Source: Medakamo hakoo (taxonomy: Eukaryota > Chlorophyta > Trebouxiophyceae > Coccomyxaceae). Taken from it: DNA of 64,000 nucleotides. The notes below the pieces were generated by a model. It was given only the letters and a program-made list of their open reading frames with translations. It made no database searches and had not been told where the DNA came from. Location of the stretch: positions 806,001 to 870,000 of the forward strand of contig CP089462.1 of the NCBI GenBank assembly GCA_026636295.1, read 5' to 3'. The position numbers and the translations under genes are program-made. The first letter of the stretch is position 1; every line of letters starts with the position of its first letter. Positions 45,956 to 55,426 of the stretch are shown here, piece after piece.

Positions 45956-48477
45956 TCACCCGCTCCCACCACTGCCGTCGCCGCCCATGAGCGCGGGCGG
46001 CGGCCGGGGCGTCGTCGCGTCCTCGTCGTAGTCCGGCCCCGCGTACACGCCGGCGCGGGCGGCGTTGTTGCGCGCGGCGCGCGCGGCGGCGGCGGTCGTC
46101 GCCGTCATGGCGGGTGCGCCTTCGGCGGCGCCTGGTGCAGGCGGGCGGCCAGACGGGCCGCCGGCGGCGTCGGGGCTGCCGCTGCCGCCGCCGCTGCGGC
46201 CGGCGTTGCCGCCCGCGCTGCGACCGGGGCCGCCCGCGCCGCCGGCGTCTTCGACGGGTGACCCGCCGCCCGACACGACACCCACGGACCAGCCGCCGCT
46301 GTAGGTCTGGCCGGGTCCGACGCGCCAGGCCGCCAGGTAGTCGTCCATGGAGTCGCACGCCTCCATGTCGCGGTTGAGGGCGGCGGCCGCGGCTTCGGCG
46401 GCCGTGGCAGCGGATGGGCGGGGCTGCCCGGCGCCGGCCGACGCGGCCTGCCCGGCCGGCCGGGCGCCGTTGGCGCCGAGCGCCGCCCAATCGGACGCGG
46501 CGCCGAGGCGGGCGTAGCCGGCTGCGACGGCGGGCGGCAGGCGAGACGCGATGGCGGCCGGGTCGTCCGGGCGGGAAGCGGATGGCTGGGCGGTGGTCGC
46601 GGCCGCGCCGGGCGGCGCGCGACGCGCGGCACCCGCGCCGCCGCCGCTCGCGGACGGCACCAGGAACGACGCAGGGTCCAGCCCGACGACCGCGGGGTTG
46701 TCCCGGCGTGGGGAAGCCGCAGCGGACGAAGCAGCCCGGTTGCGCGCGCCCCCACCGCCAGCGGCGGCGGCAGCGGCGGGCGGCTTGCCGCCGCTGCCGG
46801 CGGGCGAGCCGCCCGACCCGCCGCCCGACCCGCCGTCGGAGCCGCCGCCGGAGCCGCGGCCCGACCCGTCGCCGTCGGCGTCGTCTTCCTCCGGGTTGCG
46901 CGGAAGCTGGGGCGGCAGGGGCGGGACGCCCACGGACGCCAGGGCGGCGGCCGAACACGGCGGCGCGTCAAACAGTAGGCCGGCGCCGGTGGACCCGCCG
47001 CCGGACGAGGACGTCGTCGCGGCCGCGGCGGCGGTGGCGCCGCGCCGCGCGCGGCCGGCGGGCCCGGCTGTGGCGGCCGACGTGGCAGGCGCGCTGGACG
47101 GCCCGCCGCGCCGCAGGCGAGAGCCGCCCGGCAACGGCGGCTTGGCCGGGCGGGCGCCGGGCGGCGGCGGCGGGAGGGCGCCCGCCCCAGCCGGCGGCGA
47201 CGGCGTTTTGGCGGCGCCGCCGCCGCGGTTCAGCACGGCGGCCGCTTCACGCAGGAGTTTGCCGGCGGCCAGGCCCTGGCCCGGCACCCCGGCCGGGCTG
47301 GACCGCCGGGTCGCGCCCGACCGGGAGGACGGCGACGCGAGGGAGGGGCCGGCCCCGCCGGCGCCCGACCCGGCCAGGGCGGGCGTGCCGACGGGCGAGG
47401 GCCCGGAGCCGGAGCCGCGGCCGGAGCCGGACGCGAGCTGGGCTTGCGTGTCGAGCCGCACGCGCTTCGACGCGCTCGGCGGCGGTGGCAGGCCGTCCGC
47501 GCCCGCGTCGAACGCCGCCCCAAACGCGGCGGCCTCGGCGCCCGCGGCCGCCGACTCTTGCGCCGCCAGGCCGCCCAACAGGTGGTGCGCGTCCGCGCCG
47601 CCGCCGACGGGGACTTTGGGTTCGGGCTTGCGCTTGGGGCGGGCGGGCGGGACCATGGCCCCGCGCCCTTCCTTTTCCAGCTTGAGGAAGTATTTCTGGG
47701 CGTGGGACCGGACCTGGGGGTGGGTGGATGCGAGGAGGGGCAGGAAGGCAGCGAGTGAGGCAAGAGCGCGCGAGAGATTGTGGTGGCGGGCGCGGCTGCC
47801 CCCCGGCCGGCCAGCACAGACCGGGAGATCACCCCCGCGCGCCCGGTCGCGGGTGCGTTCGTGCCCTGCCACCCCCGTCAAAGGATGACGCCCAACAGCC
47901 TGCCGCCGTTTTGGGCGTGGAAGGGGGCCCAGGTCTGTCCGGACGCCGGGCGCGGGGGCGGCAAGGGTGGCAGTCTGCCCGCCACGGCCGCGGACACCGA
48001 CGCGGCCGGACAGGCGAAAGGGCCGCCCACGCCCGATTCGCGGCACCAACCCGGCGCGTCCGACCACGGTGGAGGCTTGGCCTGGTGTCGAGCCACGCTT
48101 TAGGAGAGCGGCGCGGGCGGAAGATCGGCAGCACGCCCGCGGGCGGCTGCCGGACTGGATCCCGCCGCAAACCCGTGCACGCTCGGCGTCGATACGCCCT
48201 TCACAACATCGCCGCCGCGCACCTGCGCCAGGGACCGCGTCGGCCCAATGAGCCGGGAGATAGATCGCCAGTCTCGTCCGTGAGCTGACAAGCCGGTCAG
48301 AAAGGCTTGGTGCTCGGCGGACGACCACGCAATCCGCTGCCCGCTCGGCTTGGAGCCCGACAGGGAGCGAGACGGGCTGGCGGGCTCGCCCGCCGGCCAC
48401 AGCCCGCTCGTCGAGGGGGTGGCGCCCGCATCATATCCGGGAGGCCGCTGCCCGGGGGGCAGGGCGTCCGGATTCAT
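45956..48477 (-). CDS. SHAQKYF-class single-repeat MYB transcription factor
   Basis: Exons 48477-48223 and 47713-45956, 670 aa. The single MYB repeat runs from Trp51 (IAWSSAEHQAFLTGL) through Trp70 (GRDWRSISRLIG) to VRSHAQKYFLKL (86-97). The SHAQKYF box in the third helix replaces the third Trp and defines the 1R-MYB class that includes CCA1/LHY/REVEILLE clock factors. These bind evening-element or I-box DNA in the nucleus. After the repeat is a basic patch (PARPKRKPEPK) and then about 540 residues of low-complexity Ser/Gly/Pro/Ala sequence with no other domain. The only intron (509 nt) splits the recognition helix between LAQ and VRSHAQ; reading through it leads to a stop, so retention would remove the DNA-binding helix. 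Which clock or stress role it has is not visible. Divergent from the TFIIB-family gene (173 bp). Confidence 0.85.
47714..48222 (-). other. MYB intron (509 nt), the longest in the window
   Basis: Donor GTGCGC, acceptor CCCAG. It is as GC-rich as exons and keeps long open frames in several directions, none like a known protein. In the gene's frame it adds about 40 codons before a stop. Confidence 0.75.
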
Positions 48478-48650
48478 TCGGTGTCAGTGCGCGGGGCGCA
48501 TTTTTTTTCGTTGTCGGAGGGAAGTGGAGAGGTTGGAGTGAGTGAGCGAGCGTGAGAGGGGGAGCGGCGGGCCCACAAAACGGCAATTGCTTGCCCCGGC
48601 TTTTTCTTGGGCCCATCTCAGAAAGACGACGCGGGCTCGCGCGGCCACCC
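48478..48650. promoter_or_regulatory. Divergent promoter, MYB / TFIIB-family
   Basis: 173 bp between start codons, with T8 near 48503. No recognised element. Confidence 0.45.
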
Positions 48651-50370
48651 ATGGCCGCCAGCCCGGGCGCGTCGCTGCCCACGGCGACGAGCGAACCCCC
48701 ACCCGCCCGCTGTCCACACTGCGGGTCCGCCCCGGAGGCCGGGCCTAGTACAGGCCGCGGCCCACCCGCGCACCCGCCTTCTTCCCAGCCCGACGACGCC
48801 GCGGCGCCGGGTTTGGACGCCGTCACTGGTGGGACAGACCCATGCACGACCTGCGGCTTTGTCTTGGATGAGGGCGTGTGGGATGAGCGGCCGGCCCTGC
48901 CGCGGGACCGCGGCGAGAATGATGGCGGCGGCGGCGCTGGCAATGGAGGCCGCGCTAGTGGCCCAGGGGAAGGAGTTTTCTTACCGTCGAGCGCGGGCGC
49001 AGAAGAGGCGGCAGGTACGTGGTTGATGTTAGGGGTGTGCCGGTCCGGATGCACGGCGGGCGCGTGCACGGGCCGGTCCCGCATGCGTTGTGGCTGGCCA
49101 CAGGCCTCACCCCCGCCCCCCCCCCTCCCTGTCCCCACCATCATCAAAACAATAGTCGCGGCCGCCGGCCGCACGGGCGCGCCCGCCTTGCGCCTGGCCC
49201 ACCTGGCCCTACCCCGGCTCAAGCACGTGCGTTTGCGTGGGGAAGGGAAGCGGAGAGGGCACCGCAGCCGCGCCCGGACACGCAACAGACTCACCTCCGG
49301 CCTTCCATACACACCGACAACAGTCGTCCGCCTTTGCGTCCCTGGCCGAAATGGCGGGCATTGCCCGCAAGACCGCCTGCCTGGGCGTGGCCAGGCATTA
49401 CCTACGCACCGCGCTGGCCGTGCCCGCCCTGGCCGGCCCGGGCCGGGTGCCGCACCACATGCTGGCGGCGGCCGCGCTGCTGCTGGCTGCGCGCGAAGAC
49501 GGGCCGTCCGGCCGCGCCACGCACGTCGCGGACATCGCGGCCGCCGCGGGCGTGGATCCTTCCGTCTTAGCCAGCGCGTACCGCCACTTCCTCTCCGGCA
49601 TTGGTGCCCTCAACCCGGAGCGCGCGCCGGGCGGCACGGATTTCCTCGTCCGCGCCCTGGCGCGCGCGCGCCCCCTCCCACGCCCGCCGCCCGGCCAAGT
49701 CTTGGCTCCAGGCCTGTGCCTTCCTTCAGCCAGCGAGCACGCGGCGCGCGAGCTGGCGGAACGTGAAGCAGGCGCGCTGATCGGCTGGGCGACCGGGCCG
49801 GCGGGCCCGCGGGCCAACGGCAGGCCGCTGCCCGTGACGGCCGTCGGCGCGGCGGCCGCCGTGCTGGGCGCGGCCGGCGCCGGCCTGACCCTGTCCACGG
49901 CCGACGCGGCGGACGCGTTCCAAGCCCTACCTGCCGCTGTCAATCGCACGCTTGGAACCCTGCGCAAAGCCTTGGCCGCCGCCGCCGCCGCGGCGCCCTG
50001 GCTGGGGAAGGTCAGGCCGGGCGAAGTACACCTGCACATCGCCACGCTCGTCCGGGCGAGTGGGGCCGTGGCGGCGCGGCGGGCGGCGGCGGAGACCACG
50101 GCGCGAGCGGCTGCGCTGCCGGCGGGTGCAGCCGTCTCGGCCCTGCCGGCGCCAGCGGCGCCTGCAACGCCCGCGGGCGGCAAGAAGAAGCGTGGCGGTG
50201 GTGGTGGTGGTGGCGGGCGCGAGCCGCCGCGCACGCGATCGCGGACCGAGGCGAACGTCGTCGAGGCAGAAAGAGACGACGACGAGGACGACATCAACTG
50301 GGCCGAGTACATTCGGACGCCGGAGGAGGTGGCGTTTGTGCGCTCGTTGATGGGCGGCGGCGGCGAATGA
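48651..50370 (+). CDS. TFIIB-family general transcription factor (Brf/PTF2-like)
   Basis: Exons 48651-49014, 49156-49226 and 49324-50370, 493 aa. TFIIB-family proteins join TBP at promoters and recruit RNA polymerase II (TFIIB) or III (Brf). The N-terminus has a zinc ribbon, C21PHC24 and C65TTC68GFVLDEGVWDERP, but with 40 residues between the Cys pairs where the family normally has about 15-20. Two helical blocks fit the cyclin folds: IARKTACLGVARHYL...AAALLLAAREDG and DIAAAAGVDPSVLASAYRHF in the first, and PVTAVGAAAAVLGAAGAGL...ALPAAVNRTLGTLRKAL in the second. A Lys/Gly-rich and acidic tail ends INWAEYIRTPEEVAFVRSL. The tail is unlike TFIIB and more like a Brf or plant-specific TFIIB-related protein. 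The short middle exon rests on phase and splice signals. Polymerase preference is not determined. Confidence 0.66.
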
Positions 50371-50624
50371 ATGAGACAGGGTGTATGCAGTGACGGGCGG
50401 GGTTTAGTTTTTGGCGTGTGTTAGTTTTGCTCGGTTGTGTCGTGGCTTTGTGCGTCGTTCCGCCGTTGGCCCTGGCCGCCGCGGGTTGTCTCACCGAACA
50501 AGAACATCGAAAATTGCCCACACACAAAGCAAGCGCTCTCCATCTTTTCCCTGCACGCCGCCCACGACCCCGCCCGGCTCGCCCGCGCCCCCACCCTGCA
50601 CTCCCATCCATCCCCCCTCGCCCC

Positions 50625-51837
50625 TCACGCCGCCATCTCCTTCTCCAACGCCTCCAGTTCCAGCTCTTCCGCCGTCTTGCCCGCTTTGGCCGCGGGCGCT
50701 TTCGCCTTGGCCTTGCCCGCGGGCGCGGACGGCAAGGCTTCCGCCGGCACCTTGGCCGACGGCGCGGGCGCGGCGGGCGCGAGCAACTCCGCGTCCAGCT
50801 GCTCGGACTCCAGGTTGGCGAGCTCTTCGAGGAGGTGGTCGTCGTCGATTTCGGCGGCCGCGCCGATGGGCTGGGTGTGTGTGGGCGTGGGGTGTGGGAG
50901 GGCGGGTGTAAGGAAGAAGCAGGCCGGCGGGCGTCGCCTGTCCCCACCCACCCCCACCCTCCTCCCTGCTTCCCCACACCCCACTCCACCTCTCTTTTCC
51001 CCCGCACTCCACCTCACCTGGGCCATCGCGTCCTGGATCTGCTGCATCTGGTCCGTCTGCTCGTTGATCTCGTCCAGCACCGTGTCCACGTCGTTGATCT
51101 TCATCTCGGACATGGTCTGCTTGGACGCCTGGGCGGCGTTGCGCAGGGCGGACACCGTCTCCACGGTCGTGCGCTGGTTCTCGAGCATCATCTGCTGTTC
51201 GTTGACGCGCAGGATGTTGTTTTCCACCTGTTCCAGCTGGACCTCGTACATCTTTTTCTTTTTCAGGGCCATGAGGGCGGCTGGGTGGTGGGGTGTGGGG
51301 GGTGGGGTGCGGGCGTGAGCGCGCGTGTGCGGGAGTGAAAGACGTCCGGGCCGAGGGGCGAGGGCGAACAGGTTTCGACAAAAAAACGCACCGCGCTTGT
51401 TCTTCAGCTGCGTCTGCTCCTTGGCTTTCTCCAGCTCCTGGACGATCTTCTTCTCCAGCAGGCCGCGCCGCTTGATGAGCAGCTCTTCCGTCTGTGTGTG
51501 CGGGAGGGGTGGAGGATTGAATGCGGGACCGTGAATGCTTTTGGAGCAGAGCTGCATGGGCGGGCACGCCAGCGCTGGGTCGGCGCAGCAACAGGCACAG
51601 CGACGCGGTGCGGAGAGAGGGCGTGGGCAGCCCACCGCGCCGCGTGTCTGCCAGCAGCGCACGGGTGCGTCAGGCATCCAGCTGGGCGCGTGCACAGTGG
51701 GGAGGCTGCCCACGCTCCGCCGCCTCCCCGCACTTCCCGCTCACCTCGCCCAGTTTCTGGATCGCGTCGACCGTCTTGGTGGTCGAGTTGCCGCCGCCGC
51801 CGCCACCGGAGCCCTGTCCAAAGATGCGCTTGAACAT
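50625..51837 (-). CDS. SNF7: ESCRT-III subunit SNF7/VPS32 (CHMP4)
   Basis: Exons 51837-51745, 51491-51392, 51280-51018 and 50870-50625, 233 aa. SNF7 is the main filament-forming ESCRT-III subunit that drives membrane scission in multivesicular-body sorting, cytokinesis and membrane repair. The start MFKRIFGQG and the basic helix pair (LLIKRRGLLEKKIVQELEKA; KNKRAALMALKKKKMYEVQLEQ) are canonical, including the exact exon 2/3 join. The acidic C-terminal helix (DDDHLLEELANLESEQLDAEL) contains the autoinhibitory and MIM-type part, and an Ala/Pro/Lys segment replaces the usual linker. A donor-like AG|GTGAGT at 52195/52194 and an acceptor at 51923 suggest a 272-nt intron in the 5' UTR; this is inference. 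Donors GTGAGC, GTGCGT and GTGAGG. Confidence 0.95.
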
Positions 51838-52572
51838 GGCCGTCTTGCCGCGCAGGGGTGGAAGGGGTCAGAAGGCGGGAGGGACCAGTGCAGCCGTGAA
51901 AGAGCAACGGCGAGGAGAGAGCCTGTGCCTTGCGGAGTGGGGGGGATGGGGTAGGCGGGGGTGGAGTGAAGGCCGGAGAGGGCTCGCGACAGTTGGCGCC
52001 ACGCGCCGCGCTGGCGCACAGCCAGGCAGGCTGCGCACGCTCCCCCTCGCGTGGGTGGGGCGATCAACTTGGCGAGGGTGTGGGGCGAGGCGGTCGAAAC
52101 GCGAGAGGCATTGCGAGCGACAGCGAGTTTGTTCGGGCGCAGACACAGAAACGCGCGTCGCCCTAGGCCTGCGCGCCCACAGTCACCAACTCACCTCTGT
52201 CTCAGGCCGCGTGCACGGGAAGTGCGTGTGTGCGTGTGGGAGAGAGGATGCGGCTGGCGCTGCGGAGCGCGCGCTTGCCACCCAGTGTTTGCGGAGTGTG
52301 TGTGAGGCGGGGCGCCCCCGTCTTCGTTGCATAGCGAAGAACAAGGGCGCGGGCCGTCGCTAATTGCGTGCCCCCGGCCACCAGGCACACCCCAGCACGG
52401 CCTCCCACGTCCCACGCGCTCTTGGAGGCCGATCCACACACGTGCCTTCTCGCACACCGCATCAAAGCACCGGGCGGCGCAGGCTCCAGGCTCAGCGCGG
52501 CCGCGACAGAAAACTTTCAACCCGGCCGCCGACCGACCAAACCCCTCCTCCCCCCTAGCCGCCCGAGCACCC
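51838..52572. promoter_or_regulatory. Divergent promoter region, SNF7 / BUD23
   Basis: 735 bp, the largest head-to-head spacer. Besides promoters it probably contains a 5' UTR intron of SNF7 (minus strand, 52194-51923). No further gene or structured RNA is recognised. Confidence 0.5.
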
Positions 52573-53487
52573 ATGGGCCGGGGCGACCGCCCGGAACTGG
52601 TCTCCCCGCCGGACATTTACTATGACGAGGCGGAAGCCGCCAAGTACACGGCCAACTCCCGCATGACCGCCATCCAGGCCGCCCTGACGGCCCGGGCGCT
52701 GGAGCTGCTGGCCCTGCCGGCCGACGGGCGCCCGCGCCTCCTCCTCGACCTGGGCTGCGGGTCCGGCCTGTCCGGCGAAGCCCTGACCGACGCGGGCCAC
52801 CACTGGGTCGGCATGGACATTTCGCCGGCCATGCTGGGCGTGGCGGCCGCCCGCGGCGTGGAGGGCGACCTCCTCCACGGCGACCTCGGCCACGGCCTGC
52901 CCTTCCGCCCAGGCACGTTTGACGGCGCCGTCTCCATCTCCGCCGTCCAGTGGCTGTGCCACGCCGACACAGCGGCCGACGACCCGCGCAAACGCCTGCG
53001 CCGGTTCTTTGAGTCGCTGTACGCCAGCCTGGCCCGCGGCGCGCGCGCGGTGCTGCAGGTCTACCCGGCCGGCCCCGACCAGGCGGCCCTGATGGTGGGC
53101 GCGGCCATGCGCGCCGGCTTTGGCGGCGGCCTGGTCGTCGACTACCCGCACTCGACGCGGGCCAAGAAGCACTACCTGGTGCTGATGGTCGGCGGCGGCG
53201 GCGGCGGCGGGCTCACGGTCGAAGAGGGCGCGGTGCCGGCCGCGCTGGAGGGCGGGTCGGACGAGGATGAGGCGGCCGTGCGCGTGGCGGGGCGGGCCCG
53301 CGGGCGGGCGGGCGGTGGCCGGGCGGGCCGCGGCCACCACATCGGCGGCGGGTCGGCCCGCCACCCGGACGCCAAGGGCGGGCGGGCGTGGGTCCTCGCC
53401 AAAAAGGACCGGATGCGCGCGCGCGGGTACTCCGACCTGCCGGGCGACTCCAAGTACAGCGGGCGGAAGCGGCGGGCCCGGTTTTGA
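52573..53487 (+). CDS. BUD23: 18S rRNA (guanine-N7)-methyltransferase
   Basis: Single exon, 304 aa. BUD23/WBSCR22 methylates one guanine (G1575 in yeast numbering) of 18S rRNA with TRMT112 during small-subunit maturation in the nucleus. The start motif RPELVSPPDIYYDEAEAAKYT is family-specific. SAM motif I is LLLDLGCGSGLSGE (59-65 core), then VGMDISPAML and the catalytic-side block GTFDGAVSISAVQWLCHAD. LVVDYPHSTRAKKHYLVL matches the BUD23 segment that ends the Rossmann core. The C-terminus (WVLAKKDRMRARG...KYSGRKRRARF) is the basic RNA-binding tail. A Gly/Glu/Arg-rich insertion of about 60 residues lies between core and tail. The intronless state contrasts with the intron-bearing neighbours. 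Confidence 0.95.
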   Translation: MGRGDRPELVSPPDIYYDEAEAAKYTANSRMTAIQAALTARALELLALPADGRPRLLLDLGCGSGLSGEALTDAGHHWVGMDISPAMLGVAAARGVEGDLLHGDLGHGLPFRPGTFDGAVSISAVQWLCHADTAADDPRKRLRRFFESLYASLARGARAVLQVYPAGPDQAALMVGAAMRAGFGGGLVVDYPHSTRAKKHYLVLMVGGGGGGGLTVEEGAVPAALEGGSDEDEAAVRVAGRARGRAGGGRAGRGHHIGGGSARHPDAKGGRAWVLAKKDRMRARGYSDLPGDSKYSGRKRRARF

Positions 53488-53700
53488 TGTGGGGCTTGAT
53501 GATGTGGGGGGAACACAGCCCCCACGGGACTGTGTGTTTTCTTTGTGGGGGACGCACTGCGTTTTTTTTTTCGTTGGTTTATCTCTCCCGCCCGTCCTTT
53601 TTGCTGGGCGACCCACAGCACACACCGCACCACGCAAGTCATCCGTTGCCGCTCTCTCTCCATGGTGCGTTCGCCATCCCAATCCCCCACCACCCCTCAT

Positions 53701-55317
53701 TCAAGCCACCTTGACGTGGTTTTCATCCACCGTCGAGTACAGGTGGCCCTCCTCCAGCAGGAAGGTCACCGCATCCCGCACGGCCGCCGCGGCGTGCCCC
53801 GCGGGCGCCAGCGCCGCACACACCGCGTCGACCGACGCGCCGTTGGCGGACGATGCGCCCAGGTCGGTGATGGCCGCTTTCGCGGCGCGCTGCAGCCCCG
53901 TCAGGCCGTCGGCGCCGACGCCGCCGTCGTCGGCGGCCATGGCGGCGGGCGCGGGCGCGGCGGCGCCGGCCAGCGCGGGCGCGCCCCCGCCCAGGCCGGC
54001 CTCCACCTTCATGCCGGACCCACCGCCCACGGGCGCGGCCGCGTCCCCGCCCGTCGCCTTCAAGTGCGCGTGCTGGAACACCGCTTGCAGCAGGTGGTAC
54101 GTGACCTCGTTGCCGTCGGTGACGGGGCGGATGGCGTACGCGACCAGCGACCGGGCGCCGTCAAAGGCGCGCAGGTTGCCGTGGACGCGGACGTACGCGC
54201 CGGGGGTCAGGCCGGCGGACCGGCCCGCGGCGCCGGCGTCGTCGCCGTCCGCCCAGTGCTTTACTTTCGCCGTGCCAGACCCGTCGGAGATCTCGATGTC
54301 CGTGCACGCCGCGTGGCTGGCGACGGAGACGACCTTGCCGACGAGGGTCAACTGGAATGTTGGGCGTGTGTGGGGGAGGGGGGGGGGGGCGGGGCAGGGT
54401 GATGAGGGTGGTTGATGGAAGGCAGAGTCGTTGGGAGCCGAGCGCGAGTGCAGCAGCACTGCGCCTGTCCGTGTGCGTGTCGACGGCCCGACCCACCGCA
54501 CTCTCCGCCCTCCTTGCGCCCACGCCCTCGAGACATCGGGCGCGGGTACGTGAAGGGTGCGGTTGAGGCGCGCAGCCGCCCTCTCGCGTTTGGAGAGAGC
54601 GCGCCGCAAAAACACGCATACACTCTGTCTGTCGCCTCCAGTCCCACACACCCTCCCTTCCGCCACACCCCTCTTCCTTACGTTGTGGATGGGCGCGCCG
54701 TCGATGATGAGCTCGTCATCCGCGTTGGGCTGGCGGGAGGTGGCCTGTGGGAGGGCGAGAGACAGAGGGACGTGAGAAGCGCGCGACTCGAAAAAAAAGT
54801 CGTTCGAGCGGCGCGAAAACGAAGCGAAAACTCACGTCATACAGCTGCTTGATGGTGACGGCGCGCAGAGTGTGGGCGCCGCCCTCGCCACGGGCCTGTG
54901 TGTGTGTGAGAGTAGAGAGGAGGGTGCGGGTGAGTGTGGGCGCTGGGCGAGAGCGAGAGAATCTCTTCGCATTGGCTCTCCGCTCGTCACGGGAGTTTCT
55001 CTCTCGCGGACGACGACGACAGAGGCCTGCTGAGGAGACAGGCCCCACGCCACGAGATGGCTCACCTTGTCCGCGCCCGGCGTCGTGGCCGCGCCGCCGG
55101 CAGGGCTGTGTGGTGGGTGTGGGAGGAGAGAGCGTGAGCGCGCATCGACTGTGCCGCGACGGGCACGAAATGGGGCGGCGGCGGCGGCGGAAAAGGCCGC
55201 ACTCGGAGCCACAAGCGCGCGGCCTGGCACCCGCAGACCCGCAGCATGTGCGCTGGGACGTCTGGCACACCTGGGCATGAAGCCGGCGCCCGCGAAATCG
55301 TTGGCTTGGAAGTCCAT
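53701..55317 (-). CDS. RPA2: Replication protein A 32-kDa subunit
   Basis: Five exons: 55317-55271, 55105-55066, 54895-54836, 54744-54682 and 54351-53701; 286 aa. RPA2 is the middle subunit of the single-strand DNA-binding complex RPA used in replication, repair and recombination. The N-terminus (MDFQANDFAGAGFMPSPAGG) is the short flexible region that in other species is phosphorylated; here it has very few Ser. The OB-fold runs from LRAVTIKQLYDATSRQ through LTLVGKVVSVASHAACTDIEISDGSG and VKHWADGDDAG to LRAFDGARSLVAYAIRPVTDGNEVTYHLL. The C-terminal winged helix ends AVRDAVTFLLEEGHLYSTVDENHVKVA, the surface that binds repair proteins. Four introns cut the first 90 codons and none the rest. Only 109 bp separate its start from that of the mTERF-like gene. 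Confidence 0.95.
54352..54681 (-). other. RPA2 intron 4 (330 nt)
   Basis: Donor GTAAGG, acceptor CCAG. It includes a G-rich run near 54379 (+ strand). No embedded gene seen. Confidence 0.7.
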
Positions 55318-55426
55318 GGTTGAGGGGAAGAGAAGAGAGGCGAATGAGCAAGTGAGAGCGCGCACAGGCTGTGCGGCGAGCAGAGCAGTGCGTCACTTTT
55401 TCGTTGGCGGCCAACAAGAAAAAAAC
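55318..55426. promoter_or_regulatory. Very short bidirectional promoter, RPA2 / mTERF-like
   Basis: 109 bp between start codons on opposite strands, so both 5' UTRs and any shared core promoter must fit here or overlap. No TATA box or E2F-type TTTSSCGC site is seen. Confidence 0.55.

Noticed and set aside
51838-52572. tRNA or snRNA gene in the SNF7/BUD23 spacer
   Set aside because: No B-box-like GTTCGANNC with cloverleaf pairing and no snRNA signature could be found by eye.
53513-53551. Inverted repeats after BUD23 (6 and 7 bp)
   Set aside because: The two short stems overlap and exclude each other; not distinguishable from chance in this composition.
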